64,000 nt of DNA. Origin: an uncultured Persicobacter sp. GTDB taxonomy: Bacteria; Bacteroidota; Bacteroidia; Cytophagales; Cyclobacteriaceae. The notes below the pieces were generated by a model, which was given only the letters and a program-made list of their open reading frames with translations, had not been told where the DNA came from and did not search any database. The DNA is taken from positions 62,001-126,000 of the forward strand of contig CANMKE010000003.1 in assembly GCA_947498325.1 (NCBI GenBank). The letters run 5' to 3'. Below are positions 9,501 to 17,026 of this stretch, in pieces. The first letter of the stretch is position 1, and each line of letters starts with the position of its first letter. The position numbers and the translations under genes were made by a program.

Positions 9501-11211
9501 TTTCAACCGCCTTACTTAGGGGTTCTATCGCAGCAGAAAGTTGCTTACTATGGTAAAGCGACAAGCCCATGATCTCATAAGTTTCTGTGGCGGTGCTTCC
9601 CTGCCCCAATGCTTTGGTCATGGCGGAAATGGCAGGCTTGTACTGCTTGAGCGCATAATATGCCTTGCCTTGCTGTTCTGAAAGGTGCTGACTATCTGCG
9701 CCATTTTGGGTGGCCACCAAATACGATTGAATCGCTTTTGAAGCTTGCCTAAGTGCGAGTTGCGCATCCCCTTTCATGATTAAAATCTCCGTGTCGTTCT
9801 CTCCTTGAGCGATGGCCAGCGAGAGTGATTTCAGTGCCTGCTCATAATTTTTCAGATGATAAGCCGCAACTCCTTTCAGCTTTGGAATCCGCTTATCTTT
9901 GGCGCCCATTGCTTCGGCCTTCTTCACCAAATCGGCTGTGCGTTGCCATTCTTTCAATTCGTAAGTGGCTTCGGCTTTATTCAAAAATGCTTTGGTATAG
10001 GTCGGGTCGATTTGTATCGCCTGCTGAAAATCTTTGATCGAGGTTTTATATTGCCCCGTCAGCAACATGGCCTTTCCCCGATTATTGAAGATCACTGCTG
10101 TTTTTTCGCCTTTACTGATCGATGCCCCATATTTTGAAATCGCCGAGGCATAATCTTTCTGTTTGAAGTAGGCATTTCCGAGCACAAACAAAGCTTCTGC
10201 ATCAGGATTGCCTTCTCCAAGAATGGCAATCGCTTGTGGGTAAAGTTGCTCTTCGTAGTAGGAAATCCCCAGTGCCTTCAGCATTTCAGGCGTTTTATCG
10301 GATTGTACTTTGGCCAAATCTTCAATAGCCATATCATAATTTTTGGTCGCATAGGCCATCATCCCTCGCGCTGAGAGCGCCCCCTGATGATCAGGCTTTT
10401 CTTTCAGTGCTTTGCCATACGCAACACGTGCCCCCGAGGCGTCATCAGTGGCCTGCTTCGATAACCCCTGATAATAGTAAGCCGTAAATTCACTACCCAT
10501 TATATTGCTGCACTTACCAAACTGAACGGCGGCTTTGCTGAAATTTTGCTGCATGTAGGCTTCCATCGCCAAAAGCAATGCCCTGCTCGCCCGAAACGAC
10601 GGTAACCAGTCTTTAAATTTCTGATTGACTTTCTGCATCGAATATCGGCGTTGGATATCGATAATGGCCGTTTTGGCCGTCAGTACATGGTCTGCCACCA
10701 TCCCTACAACTTGTCCATCAACCAGCAAAGGTGCGCCGTCTGCCTGAACAAATTCTTTCGCCGTCAGCCATTGTCCATAATCCTCAAAATACTGAAGGTG
10801 ATCGATGCCTACGGCTTGCGTACTTTGGGTGCTATCATTCTTAAAAGTAACCAGCGTTGCTTTCGTGGGCGCCGTTGCCTGCCCCATGCCTATGCCCGAA
10901 ACACCATTCACTTTGCTGACCGAAAACTTGATCATGCTTGTGGCAGGATCATAAGCGAAGACCTTACCGATCTCATGCTTTTGCCCATCGAGGGTATAAA
11001 CCTCCACCCGCATGGCCTTATGAAAGCCCGTTGCCCGACTGATGGCTGTTCCTTTATCATCAATAAAAAAACCTGTAAATTGATTCACCTGCCGCCCATT
11101 GGCGCCAATTGTTTTAATCAAGAAAATATTTGGATACTCAGATGCCTGCAAATTGAAGCTTTGCATTATTCCCCAGACGGTCAGGAGAAAAATCTGTAAA
11201 AATTTTTTCAT
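6508..11211 (-). CDS. Giant secreted TPR protein with a degenerate trypsin-like N-terminal domain
   Basis: A 1567-residue exported protein. ATG 11211 gives a signal peptide (MKKFLQIFLLTVWG... ending LQA, residue 23). A frame extension to 11268 by a TTG would only add a non-signal-like stretch. Residues ~27-190 resemble an HtrA/trypsin fold (FTGFFIDDKGTAISRA, then YDPATSMIKFSV, then DGAPLLVDGQVVGMV). By eye, the His, Asp and Ser triad positions read Thr61, Ser92 and Asp158, so it is probably catalytically dead. From ~210 to the end run roughly forty TPR units (typical unit: AYYRAKEYEKALADFKGM), closing with a Cys-containing cap (GACEDWTKAK...VKQYCKK). TPR solenoids bind proteins, so a periplasmic scaffold is likely; the partner is unknown. 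It is transcribed alone, away from ispE. Confidence 0.9.
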   Translation of the reverse strand: MKKFLQIFLLTVWGIMQSFNLQASEYPNIFLIKTIGANGRQVNQFTGFFIDDKGTAISRATGFHKAMRVEVYTLDGQKHEIGKVFAYDPATSMIKFSVSKVNGVSGIGMGQATAPTKATLVTFKNDSTQSTQAVGIDHLQYFEDYGQWLTAKEFVQADGAPLLVDGQVVGMVADHVLTAKTAIIDIQRRYSMQKVNQKFKDWLPSFRASRALLLAMEAYMQQNFSKAAVQFGKCSNIMGSEFTAYYYQGLSKQATDDASGARVAYGKALKEKPDHQGALSARGMMAYATKNYDMAIEDLAKVQSDKTPEMLKALGISYYEEQLYPQAIAILGEGNPDAEALFVLGNAYFKQKDYASAISKYGASISKGEKTAVIFNNRGKAMLLTGQYKTSIKDFQQAIQIDPTYTKAFLNKAEATYELKEWQRTADLVKKAEAMGAKDKRIPKLKGVAAYHLKNYEQALKSLSLAIAQGENDTEILIMKGDAQLALRQASKAIQSYLVATQNGADSQHLSEQQGKAYYALKQYKPAISAMTKALGQGSTATETYEIMGLSLYHSKQLSAAIEPLSKAVEKQSETAEVYQALSKAMLATKVASAQVKPILLKAEEMQVADASMRVSLGQLFLEEQQPQKAVTYFEKAKESGAEDGTLFMAWGKAKYLLKDYAGALTLLKQAKAKGVSTVEMFEYTGLANYELEDYKQATVALKAVEKNGNASEVVLDKLAESAYKSGDMRTAVTVFPKSGQVKTAQGAVQYGLALVSIKNYDQAFIQLNKAEAMGAKDAELYEKRALLHARKKQQEEALADFDKAVALGASGKELQMSRGRLAVKLKDNPKAVEAFSAVISEDPEDAKAYLLRGTAYFRQQKYTQAKSDLEKAKSMSEGMTPLYDMLGILSYETKDVAGAKENFSKAIAQQSKNKEVYGYMAALQLLEKKYAEAVKNFEEARRLGFEAESLEGDMGLCYFNLGKIAPALDHLNRAVAQAPDHQEYLQARAQAYFKSQQYANAVKDFAKISALTPEMKFQWGHSLLNTKEYAQAENVLTQAKNSNYNQEQLFLDLGTAKSYLNKMPEAIAMFSEAIKKNPKSGLALRGRGMAYYRAKEYEKALADFKGMEATGERSKQTNALIGTASFRLGKYEQAFDRLDLAITQGVKDQEVYIGRGVCLYQQKQYEEAIRDLEKGLKGHDDLLGIETMANSKMLMQNPKGAKADLEKAIQLGSENAMVYYHLGMVQYDDRDWRGALKSLNKAVALQATYPEALQVRGDSKFRLKDYNGALADYNQALTQGSTDPKLMNNRGKALFLTGNKEEAIKAYTEALAKEPDYPKALENRGVAYFLSEDYEKALPDLSAYEKLSEKMEEEILYYLGECFYHKGEFSIAVSYYERTNNKVNEPTLYAHLGEARLNNGEYEQAVKSLSDAVNKGIKTGEIYRYRSTAFVYLELYEEALKDLTSAIELSPEDPNVYYNRALIYEQKGEYRKAIKDYNSAIQLNPNDAEMFFNRAGLLAEENDLVGAVQDLDIAIKLDDSKATYFRVRGNVKKQLENLDGACEDWTKAKEMGDKKAGFKVKQYCKK

Positions 11212-11516
11212 AGGTTGAATTTGTTGGGATGCCACAGTGGCCTGTCCTTTGTATTTATACAATGCCACAAAATACTAAAAAAATTAAAATGCTATTACAT
11301 TAGAGCCCTCCAAATAGAAATTATTCCTTACTTCTATGAAAAAATGAGGCGCATTGACTAAAAATTCAGCCACGAAGGCTTTGTATCATTTGCATTTTTC
11401 CTGAATAAACACCACCAAAAATGCAACAAATGCCCCTTGTGGCATATTGCGGTGTAAAATCAAACTTCAAAAAGCAAAATAGTTGTCGCAAAATAAAATA
11501 CTGTGTGGGACTGAAA
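11212..11516. other. Intergenic region between the TPR gene and ispE
   Basis: No gene is seen. It should hold the promoter of the TPR gene (minus strand). A perfect 10-base inverted repeat (TTGCATTTTT at 11390-11399 and AAAAATGCAA at 11417-11426, 17-base loop) is the only notable structure. No copies of repeat families A to E were recognised here. Confidence 0.5.
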
Positions 11517-11540
11517 TTAAAAAAGTCCTCGAAAGGACTT
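11517..11540 (-). terminator. Rho-independent terminator of ispE
   Basis: On the minus strand, AAGTCCT-TTCG-AGGACTT is followed by a T-run, 8 bases after the ispE stop codon. Tetraloop and stem are perfect. Confidence 0.85.
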
Positions 11541-11547
11541 GTCAATA

Positions 11548-12369
11548 TTACAATAGTGCACTGTGAATCAAATAGCTATCAGAAAACCGATCCTTAAATT
11601 GGTCAATTTCCACGCCCATCGGGAAGATACCGTAAACTGTCGCTCCCGAGCCTGACATAGACGCATAAACAGCACCAAGTGCATAAAGCTGCTCCTTGAT
11701 CTTGGCTATTTCAGGGTATTTCGGGAAGATCGAATCCTCGAAATCATTCTTCAGGTGGTGCTTCCATTCCGTCATCGGATATTCCTCCACCACTTTTTTA
11801 ATCGCAATTTCAGACGGCTTTGGGGTAATGCCTGAATAGGCCTCCGCCGTCCCGATATGGATATTCGGATTCACCAGCAAGATCGGGTGGTCAGCAAGAT
11901 CACAGTCAATCGGCTGAAAATCCGTTCCCGTTCCTTCTGCAAGTACGGGCTTATTCTGAATAAAAAAAGGACAATCACTGCCCAATTGCCCAGCATACTG
12001 TTCCATTTCTGCAATCGTCAGCCCAAGATTAAACTGTCGGTTCAGCTCCGTGATGGTAAAAGAGGCGTCCGCAGAGCCTCCACCTAAGCCTGCACCAATG
12101 GGAATAATTTTCTGTAAAATGATTTGAACAGGCGGAAGCTGATGGTCTTTGGCCAATAATTGATATGCCTTCAGGCAGAGGTTACTGTCGGCACTGCCAG
12201 GAATAGGAATCCCCGCAGATTGAAAAGTGGTCGTTTTAGCGGGTACAATCTCAAGTGCATCCTGCCATTGAATCGGCAGAAAAACCGAGGAGATGTTATG
12301 AAAACCGTCAGGGCGCTTGGATGTGATATTCAGCCCGAGGTTGATTTTTGCATTTGGATAACAGATCAT
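11548..12369 (-). CDS. ispE: 4-diphosphocytidyl-2-C-methyl-D-erythritol kinase
   Basis: GHMP-family kinase that phosphorylates CDP-methylerythritol in the non-mevalonate (MEP) isoprenoid pathway, in the cytoplasm. It has the N-terminal signature YPNAKINLGLNI (catalytic Lys) and the ATP-binding Gly-rich loop IPIGAGLGGGSADAS. The substrate region GSDCPFF and the C-terminal GHMP motif ASMSGSGATVYGIF are also present. The ATG at 12369 is preferred over the TTG at 12375. At 273 residues it has family length. It ends in its own terminator and is separated from the PepSY gene upstream by a repeat-filled gap, so it is probably transcribed on its own. Confidence 0.95.
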   Translation of the reverse strand: MICYPNAKINLGLNITSKRPDGFHNISSVFLPIQWQDALEIVPAKTTTFQSAGIPIPGSADSNLCLKAYQLLAKDHQLPPVQIILQKIIPIGAGLGGGSADASFTITELNRQFNLGLTIAEMEQYAGQLGSDCPFFIQNKPVLAEGTGTDFQPIDCDLADHPILLVNPNIHIGTAEAYSGITPKPSEIAIKKVVEEYPMTEWKHHLKNDFEDSIFPKYPEIAKIKEQLYALGAVYASMSGSGATVYGIFPMGVEIDQFKDRFSDSYLIHSALL

Positions 12370-12383
12370 GGTCAAATATTGAC

Positions 12384-12425
12384 TTTTTTGTCCACAGATT
12401 ACACAGATTACACAGATTTTTTTTG
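12384..12425 (+). repeat. Repeat family C, copy 1 (GTCCACAGATTACACAGATT type)
   Basis: TTTTTTGTCCACAGATTACA followed by further CAGATTACA units and a T-rich end. It is a short direct-repeat element based on the unit ACAGATTAC. Related copies lie at 14261-14292 and 16980-17022 in the same orientation, and at 3080-3119 reversed. Confidence 0.7.
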
Positions 12426-12457
12426 GAGAAGGACTGCTTTAGTTTTGGTCATGCCTC

Positions 12458-12484
12458 CTATCGCGAGAGTCCCTCTCGTGATAG
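12458..12484. repeat. Repeat family B, copy 1 (CTATCGCGAGAG palindrome)
   Basis: CTATCGCGAGAG-TCC-CTCTCGTGATAG is a near-perfect hairpin with 12-base arms. Copies occur at 16942-16966 and 17027-17050. Confidence 0.75.
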
Positions 12485-12515
12485 CCAATCAACATATGCA
12501 TCTATTGCAAGCGAC

Positions 12516-12624
12516 ATATTTTCCACGGGTAAAATACCCGAGGCTACTGAAAATGTACCTTCGGTACATAAGCCCTGAAGGGGCTTTTCCAATAGTCTCG
12601 GGTGAGAACCCGTGGAAAAATATT
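12516..12624 (+). repeat. Repeat family D, copy 2 (multi-hairpin element with outer inverted arms)
   Basis: Outer arms ATATTTTCCACGGGT and ACCCGTGGAAAAATAT enclose three inner hairpins: CGGGTAAAATACCCG, ATGTACCTTCGGTACAT and AAGCCCTGAAGGGGCTT. The whole could fold as a cloverleaf or cruciform of about 105 bases. It is homologous to 5848-5943. With C1 and B1 it fills the gap between ispE and the PepSY gene (12370-12675). Confidence 0.8.
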
Positions 12625-12675
12625 AATCGGAAATCAATATGTGAAATTGAGTTGTGCAACGCCTTTGTGACACCA

Positions 12676-14217
12676 TCACCTCCTCTTCCTCCACCAACGA
12701 TACCCCCACTCATAGGCGCCTGTGATGTTCAGCAAAAAGAACAAAAGGCCTGTCAGTGGGATGATCAGGATTTCGTATTTGCCGACGATGAAGGAAAACA
12801 AGCGACCGTTGTGCATCTCGAACATGTAATTCCACAAGGGCATTTGGTAGTCGTCAATCAGCGCTTGGGGCATTTTGTAGGGTACTTTTCCGACAGGATT
12901 TACATTCATCAGCCCTTGGTAGTGGGTGGCGAAATATTGCTGTCCGTCGGGGGATTGGAAGTAGCCTGTTACCATAAAATGATCGGGTTTTTGCACGCCT
13001 TCGAATGGTTTTTCCCAACGGTGATTGAGCACGTTCAATGCCATGCTGTCACCTTCGTGGTAGTCTTTCAGTCCGTAGAATGACCCCAAAAGGTAATGGT
13101 TGTTGGGGCGTTTTTCCATGACTGTGGCACCCATCACGAAGATATTGGCCTTCCAGTTTTGTGGGCTGAAAAGGCCTGAACCGTCTGCTTTTCCTGTATA
13201 AATGCCTTTGGCAGTTTCGAGGATCAGTCGGTCGGTTTGCTGATCATAAGTAGCATTATGGATGGTTTTGTACCATGGATTTTTATGGAATACGGTCGGG
13301 ATGTCGCTTGTTTTTACCTTGCCCCCGACCAATGCTACCAATAGCGGTGGACGCAAAAACATACCCGTGATGCCCATTGCCAACATGATTACCACGGTGA
13401 TGATACCGACCTGTTTGTGGTTGTTAATCGACCATTTGAGCCAAGCGGATTTCTTGGTTTTTCGGAAGGGGAAATACTTGCCTTTTCTCAGGAAAATATA
13501 AATGGCGGTCAGCGATAGAAAGATCAAGACCAATGCCATCAGATCCATGAATAATCGTCCGCCCAAGCCGAACAGCCAACCGCTATGCAATGCAAAGAAG
13601 TAAGAGATCAGATCGACAAAGGGTGCTTCTTTGGTTTTGATGGATAGGGGATGAAATGCCAAAGGAAAAGCGATTGGGCTTTGTAACAATTCGCTGTTGC
13701 CAACCAATATCAGCTGATTTTGTCGTTGGATCATTTTGACAAAATGGTGGTTTTGATATGCGCCCAAATCCACTTGATGCCATTGGTTTTGTTTTAAATC
13801 CAGACACCAAAGCCCTTGATAGGTGGAGGCAAAGAGTTTGTTTTGTTGGGGAAGGTAAAACAGATCGTTGGTCTTTTGTCCGAAGGGCGAAGTGGTGAAG
13901 CCATGTTTTCTTTCAGAATAAAAATGCTTCCCTCCGTCTTCAGATCGCCAGATGCCTTGTTTTCCTGCAAAGAAAAGGGTGTCACTGCCGATGAATTGGG
14001 CATCGATCATGGCGGATCGGTTCCATTCGTAAGGGCGATAATGATCGGGCACCAAACCGTTCGGCACACCGATATCAGCGACGGCTTCAGGGTGGTTGAG
14101 GATAATGCCTGAAACGCTCATCCATATCAAGAACAGCGACAATCCGATGCCCAGATACTTATGCCAGCTTTTGGCTTTTTGGTAGAGCCATTTTCCGATT
14201 TTTGATGATTGTTTCAT
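12676..14217 (-). CDS. PepSY-associated transmembrane protein
   Basis: A 513-residue inner-membrane protein of the PepSY_TM type. Four membrane segments are visible: residues ~20-40 (KYLGIGLSLFLIWMSVSG), ~205-245 (LHSGWLFGLGGRLFMDLMAL and following), ~275-295 (VGIITVVIMLAMGITGMFL) and near the C-terminus (IPLTGLLFFLLNITGAYEW). The LHSG...GGRL motif and early Trp-His (SWHKYLG) are typical of the family. The large first periplasmic loop contains sequence like a single beta-propeller blade (GIWRSEDGGKHFYS). Family members often accompany iron uptake or act as reductases. Here it follows the nitric oxide reductase gene, so a role in iron or electron supply under nitrosative stress is plausible but unproven. 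Confidence 0.8.
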   Translation of the reverse strand: MKQSSKIGKWLYQKAKSWHKYLGIGLSLFLIWMSVSGIILNHPEAVADIGVPNGLVPDHYRPYEWNRSAMIDAQFIGSDTLFFAGKQGIWRSEDGGKHFYSERKHGFTTSPFGQKTNDLFYLPQQNKLFASTYQGLWCLDLKQNQWHQVDLGAYQNHHFVKMIQRQNQLILVGNSELLQSPIAFPLAFHPLSIKTKEAPFVDLISYFFALHSGWLFGLGGRLFMDLMALVLIFLSLTAIYIFLRKGKYFPFRKTKKSAWLKWSINNHKQVGIITVVIMLAMGITGMFLRPPLLVALVGGKVKTSDIPTVFHKNPWYKTIHNATYDQQTDRLILETAKGIYTGKADGSGLFSPQNWKANIFVMGATVMEKRPNNHYLLGSFYGLKDYHEGDSMALNVLNHRWEKPFEGVQKPDHFMVTGYFQSPDGQQYFATHYQGLMNVNPVGKVPYKMPQALIDDYQMPLWNYMFEMHNGRLFSFIVGKYEILIIPLTGLLFFLLNITGAYEWGYRWWRKRR

Positions 14218-14260
14218 AACTCAATATTATCCACTGATTGTTCTTCTATGAGGTGTTTTT

Positions 14261-14292
14261 TTATTGTCCACAGATTACACAGATTTTTTTTG
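14261..14292 (+). repeat. Repeat family C, copy 2
   Basis: TTATTGTCCACAGATTACAC followed by AGATTTTTTTTG. It has the same orientation as copies 1 and 3, so the PepSY gene is flanked by direct copies of this element. Confidence 0.7.
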
Positions 14293-14351
14293 ATCATGAT
14301 TTGGAGGATTACCATGATTTTTGTTGGCATACTTACCTTTTCCTAACCTCA

Positions 14352-14418
14352 GTTCAAGCGTCCCGCTTGGACTGACCAACTTGCTAAATATCTTTGATCC
14401 AAGCGGAATGCTTGAACC
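14352..14418. repeat. Repeat family A, copy 2
   Basis: Arms GTTCAAGCGTCCCGCTTGGA and GATCCAAGCGGAATGCTTGA enclose an AT-rich loop and form an imperfect inverted repeat. It matches copies at 2923 and 17084. Confidence 0.75.
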
Positions 14419-14496
14419 AAAGATGCAAGAAGCTTAAACCCGAGTAAGCCCTTCAACAAAAGGCAAAATCTGCGCCTAAGCGCCATTCCTGCGAAC

Positions 14497-14530
14497 AAAA
14501 AAGGGGAAACTAACCGTGGTCAATTTCCCC
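14497..14530 (-). terminator. Rho-independent terminator of norB
   Basis: On the minus strand, GGGGAAA...TTTCCCC with further pairing toward the loop is followed by TTTTTT. It lies about 20 bases after the norB stop codon and separates norB from the PepSY gene. Confidence 0.8.
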
Positions 14531-14551
14531 TAATATTTCAAAAAAATAGGC

Positions 14552-16840
14552 TTACACTAATTCTTCTTCTTTTTCAGTTTTGGCTACTTCAGTTTTTCCA
14601 GTCAAATAGCTTTTGCTGAAAGTGAAAATGAAGTAAACCAATGACAACAATCCGAAGGTAAAGATCACATCACCAAACACACGCGACCAGCGGATGCTTT
14701 GGAAAGTTGGGTTTTGCAGGAACTCCGCAGAGCGAGCATACCATAAACCAACATCCATTGCGGCAAAAGTCTGTGCAATACCAATCGGCAGGATACTGAT
14801 GACAGTCATGGCCAACAAGCCAATATTCAGCGACCAGAAGATATTTTTCATTAGGCGCTCACTCCATTCCATTGAAGGTGCCATCGCACGCAACGAGAAC
14901 AACGTCAAACCGATTCCTAACATTCCATAAACACCGAACAATGCCGTATGACCATGAACAGGCGTCAGGTTCAAACCTTGCATATAATACAATGCGATCG
15001 GAGGGTTAATCAAGAAACCAAATACACCTGCACCCAACCCGTTCCAGAAGGCAACCGAGATGAAGTAGTTGATCGGCCACTTGTAGCGTTGCAACCACTT
15101 TCCTTTTTTCGCCTGTTTGTAATAAGAATAGGCTTCAAAGCCCAATAATGACAGGGGAGCAATTTCCAAAGCACTGAAGGCAGCACCAACAGCCATCACA
15201 CCCGTAGGTGTACCTGTAAAATACAAGTGGTGGAAAGTTCCCAAGATACCACCGAACAGGAAGATCGTTGCTGATCCCAGCGTCGCTTTGGTTGCTGATT
15301 CAACCTTCACCAAGCCCAATCGGGTAAACAGGAAGGCGATCACTACGGTAGCAAATACTTCAAAGAAGCCTTCTACCCAAAGGTGAACCACCCACCATCT
15401 CCAGTATTCGGCCATCGACAAGTTGGTGTGGCGACCCCACATCAGTCCTGCGCCATAAAATAAACCAATAGCCGCTGAGCTGATCAAAAACATCGTCAGA
15501 AGGGATTTGTTTTCTTTGGCATTTTTGATGGCAGGCACCAAACAACGCCCCATCAAAACCAGCCAGATACCCAAACCTGCGAACAATAGAATCTGCCAGA
15601 AACGACCCAACTCTACGTACTCATATCCTTGGTGACCGAACCAGAATGAAGCCGTCAAGCCCATTTTCTGCATGATCGAGAACCACTGTCCTGCCATTGA
15701 TCCACCCACAACGATGAACAAAGCCACGAACAAAATATCAACCCCTAACTTTTGGAATTTAGGCTCAAAACCAGCTACTGCAGGAGCGATGAACAAACCT
15801 GTTGCCAACCATGAGGTGGCGATCCAAAGAATGGCCAACTGCAAGTGCCATGAACGCGTTACGGCATACGGCAAGATCGCCGACAAATCCAAGCCAAAGA
15901 ACGCCTGACCTTCCACACCGTAGTGGGCAGTCAATGCACCCATTCCAACTTGTAAAACAAACAATGCTGCCACTACCCAGAAATATTTCAAGGTTGCTTT
16001 CATCGAAGGCGTTGGCTTCAAACCAAACATTGGATCCTGCTGAGGAAGCTCGTGCTCCTCTTCCATACCGTCCTCTTCTTTTGCATGAAAAAACGACAGG
16101 AATAAGATACCCGCAATCAGGATTACCACAGAAAATAAAGACCACATCAGTAGAGAAGAAGTCGCTTCGTTGCCTACCAACGGCTCATGTGGCCAGTTAT
16201 TGGAGTAAGAAACACCACCTGCTGAACGCTCTGTAACACATGCCCATGATGTCCAGAAGAAGAAGGCATTCATATCGTTCATGCGTACGGCATCATAAAG
16301 GGTGTGTTCTTTCAGCGCATAAGCCTCTCGCAAACCATGAAGTTTGGGCGCCCCCATGAACAGGCCAGTATAATGACTTGAAATGCTTTTAAAGGCTCTT
16401 GCCCGTATATCAGAAATATGCAGGGTACCTGTAGTAGCATCGTAGGTGTTCTTGCGGATCACCTCCTGAAGTTTCAGCTGTAAAGGTGCCTGCTGAATTT
16501 TAGTCAGCACATCATAATTTTTATGGAATTGTGTCTGTGCCCATTCATTAAGGATAAACATCGCTTCGCGGTGCAGGTAATCGGCACTCCAGTCAGGTGC
16601 CTGATAAGCACCATGCCCCCAGATCGAACCGATGTCCTGACCACCAATCGACTGCCATACATTCTGACCGTCCTGAATTTGTTTCATGGACATGACCACA
16701 TTTCCTTGTGCGTCCACCACTTGTTGAGGGATCGGAGGAGCCTGCTTGTAGATCTCACGTCCGAAGAATAAAAGTACCGCAAAGGAACCGACCATCACGG
16801 CGATAAATGCCCACCAATACTTCTTGTAATTGTTTTTCAT
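14552..16840 (-). CDS. norB: Quinol-dependent nitric oxide reductase (qNOR), single-subunit
   Basis: A 762-residue inner-membrane enzyme that reduces two NO to N2O with quinol electrons. The N-terminal extension (helix at residues ~10-27, then a periplasmic domain with GQDIGSIWGHGAYQAPDW) is the fused NorC-like part that marks qNOR. The heme-copper oxidase core follows. The expected metal ligands are visible: RSWHLQLAILWIA (low-spin heme His), VVHLWVEGFFEVF (FeB His and the NOR-specific Glu), GTFHHLYFTGTP (two FeB His) and HGHTALFGVYGM (heme b3 and b His). No NorQ/NorD genes adjoin it, as usual for qNOR used in detoxification. Upstream on the same strand lies the NO-repair gene ric. The leader carries an odd terminator-like hairpin (16856-16888). 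Confidence 0.96.
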   Translation of the reverse strand: MKNNYKKYWWAFIAVMVGSFAVLLFFGREIYKQAPPIPQQVVDAQGNVVMSMKQIQDGQNVWQSIGGQDIGSIWGHGAYQAPDWSADYLHREAMFILNEWAQTQFHKNYDVLTKIQQAPLQLKLQEVIRKNTYDATTGTLHISDIRARAFKSISSHYTGLFMGAPKLHGLREAYALKEHTLYDAVRMNDMNAFFFWTSWACVTERSAGGVSYSNNWPHEPLVGNEATSSLLMWSLFSVVILIAGILFLSFFHAKEEDGMEEEHELPQQDPMFGLKPTPSMKATLKYFWVVAALFVLQVGMGALTAHYGVEGQAFFGLDLSAILPYAVTRSWHLQLAILWIATSWLATGLFIAPAVAGFEPKFQKLGVDILFVALFIVVGGSMAGQWFSIMQKMGLTASFWFGHQGYEYVELGRFWQILLFAGLGIWLVLMGRCLVPAIKNAKENKSLLTMFLISSAAIGLFYGAGLMWGRHTNLSMAEYWRWWVVHLWVEGFFEVFATVVIAFLFTRLGLVKVESATKATLGSATIFLFGGILGTFHHLYFTGTPTGVMAVGAAFSALEIAPLSLLGFEAYSYYKQAKKGKWLQRYKWPINYFISVAFWNGLGAGVFGFLINPPIALYYMQGLNLTPVHGHTALFGVYGMLGIGLTLFSLRAMAPSMEWSERLMKNIFWSLNIGLLAMTVISILPIGIAQTFAAMDVGLWYARSAEFLQNPTFQSIRWSRVFGDVIFTFGLLSLVYFIFTFSKSYLTGKTEVAKTEKEEELV

Positions 16841-16855
16841 TTTAAAATTAAGCGC

Positions 16856-16888
16856 AAAAAAAGACCACCTCCTTAATTAAAGGTGATC
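16856..16888 (-). terminator. Terminator-like hairpin in the norB leader with a buried Shine-Dalgarno-like sequence
   Basis: On the minus strand, GATCACCTT-TAATT-AAGGAGGTGGTC is followed by seven T, ending 16 bases before the norB ATG. The 3' arm contains AAGGAGG, a perfect anti-SD match. It could be the terminator of the upstream ric transcript or an attenuator in the norB leader. No promoter fits in the 16 bases between it and norB. Confidence 0.6.
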
Positions 16889-16941
16889 CTTGAAGTCAAT
16901 CAATAGATTTTGTTTTTATAGGGATTATTGAGGGGGTAAAT

Positions 16942-16966
16942 TATCACGAAAGGGACTCTCGCGATA
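16942..16966. repeat. Repeat family B, copy 2
   Basis: TATCACGAAAGGGACTCTCG followed by CGATA is an imperfect palindrome of the same type as 12458-12484. It lies between norB and ric. Confidence 0.65.
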
Positions 16967-16979
16967 GATTGAGATGTTT

Positions 16980-17022
16980 ATTTGTCCACAGATTACACCG
17001 ATTTCCACAGATTTTTTTTGAT
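16980..17022 (+). repeat. Repeat family C, copy 3
   Basis: TTTGTCCACAGATTACACCG then ATTTCCACAGATTTTTTTTG. The inner unit is diverged relative to copy 1. It is sandwiched between B2 and B3. Confidence 0.65.
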
Positions 17023-17026
17023 GAGA

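Larger units (their letters stand above)
14218..14496. other. Repeat-bearing gap between norB and the PepSY gene
   Basis: No gene is seen. The gap holds C2 (14261-14292) and A2 (14352-14418), then the norB terminator. The promoter of the PepSY gene, if separate from norB, should be here, but no clear TAnnTTTG box was recognised. Confidence 0.5.

Noticed and set aside
11212-11268. N-terminal extension of the TPR gene to a TTG
   Set aside because: The extra residues precede a clean signal peptide starting at ATG 11211 and look like upstream non-coding DNA.
12160-13083. Long plus-strand open frame (~307 codons) across ispE, the repeat gap and the PepSY gene
   Set aside because: It runs antisense through two clear genes and across palindromic repeats, and its translation has no domain-like sequence.
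12384-17022. CRISPR array made of the family C repeats
   Set aside because: The copies are kilobases apart, vary in length, lack regular spacers, and no cas gene is present.
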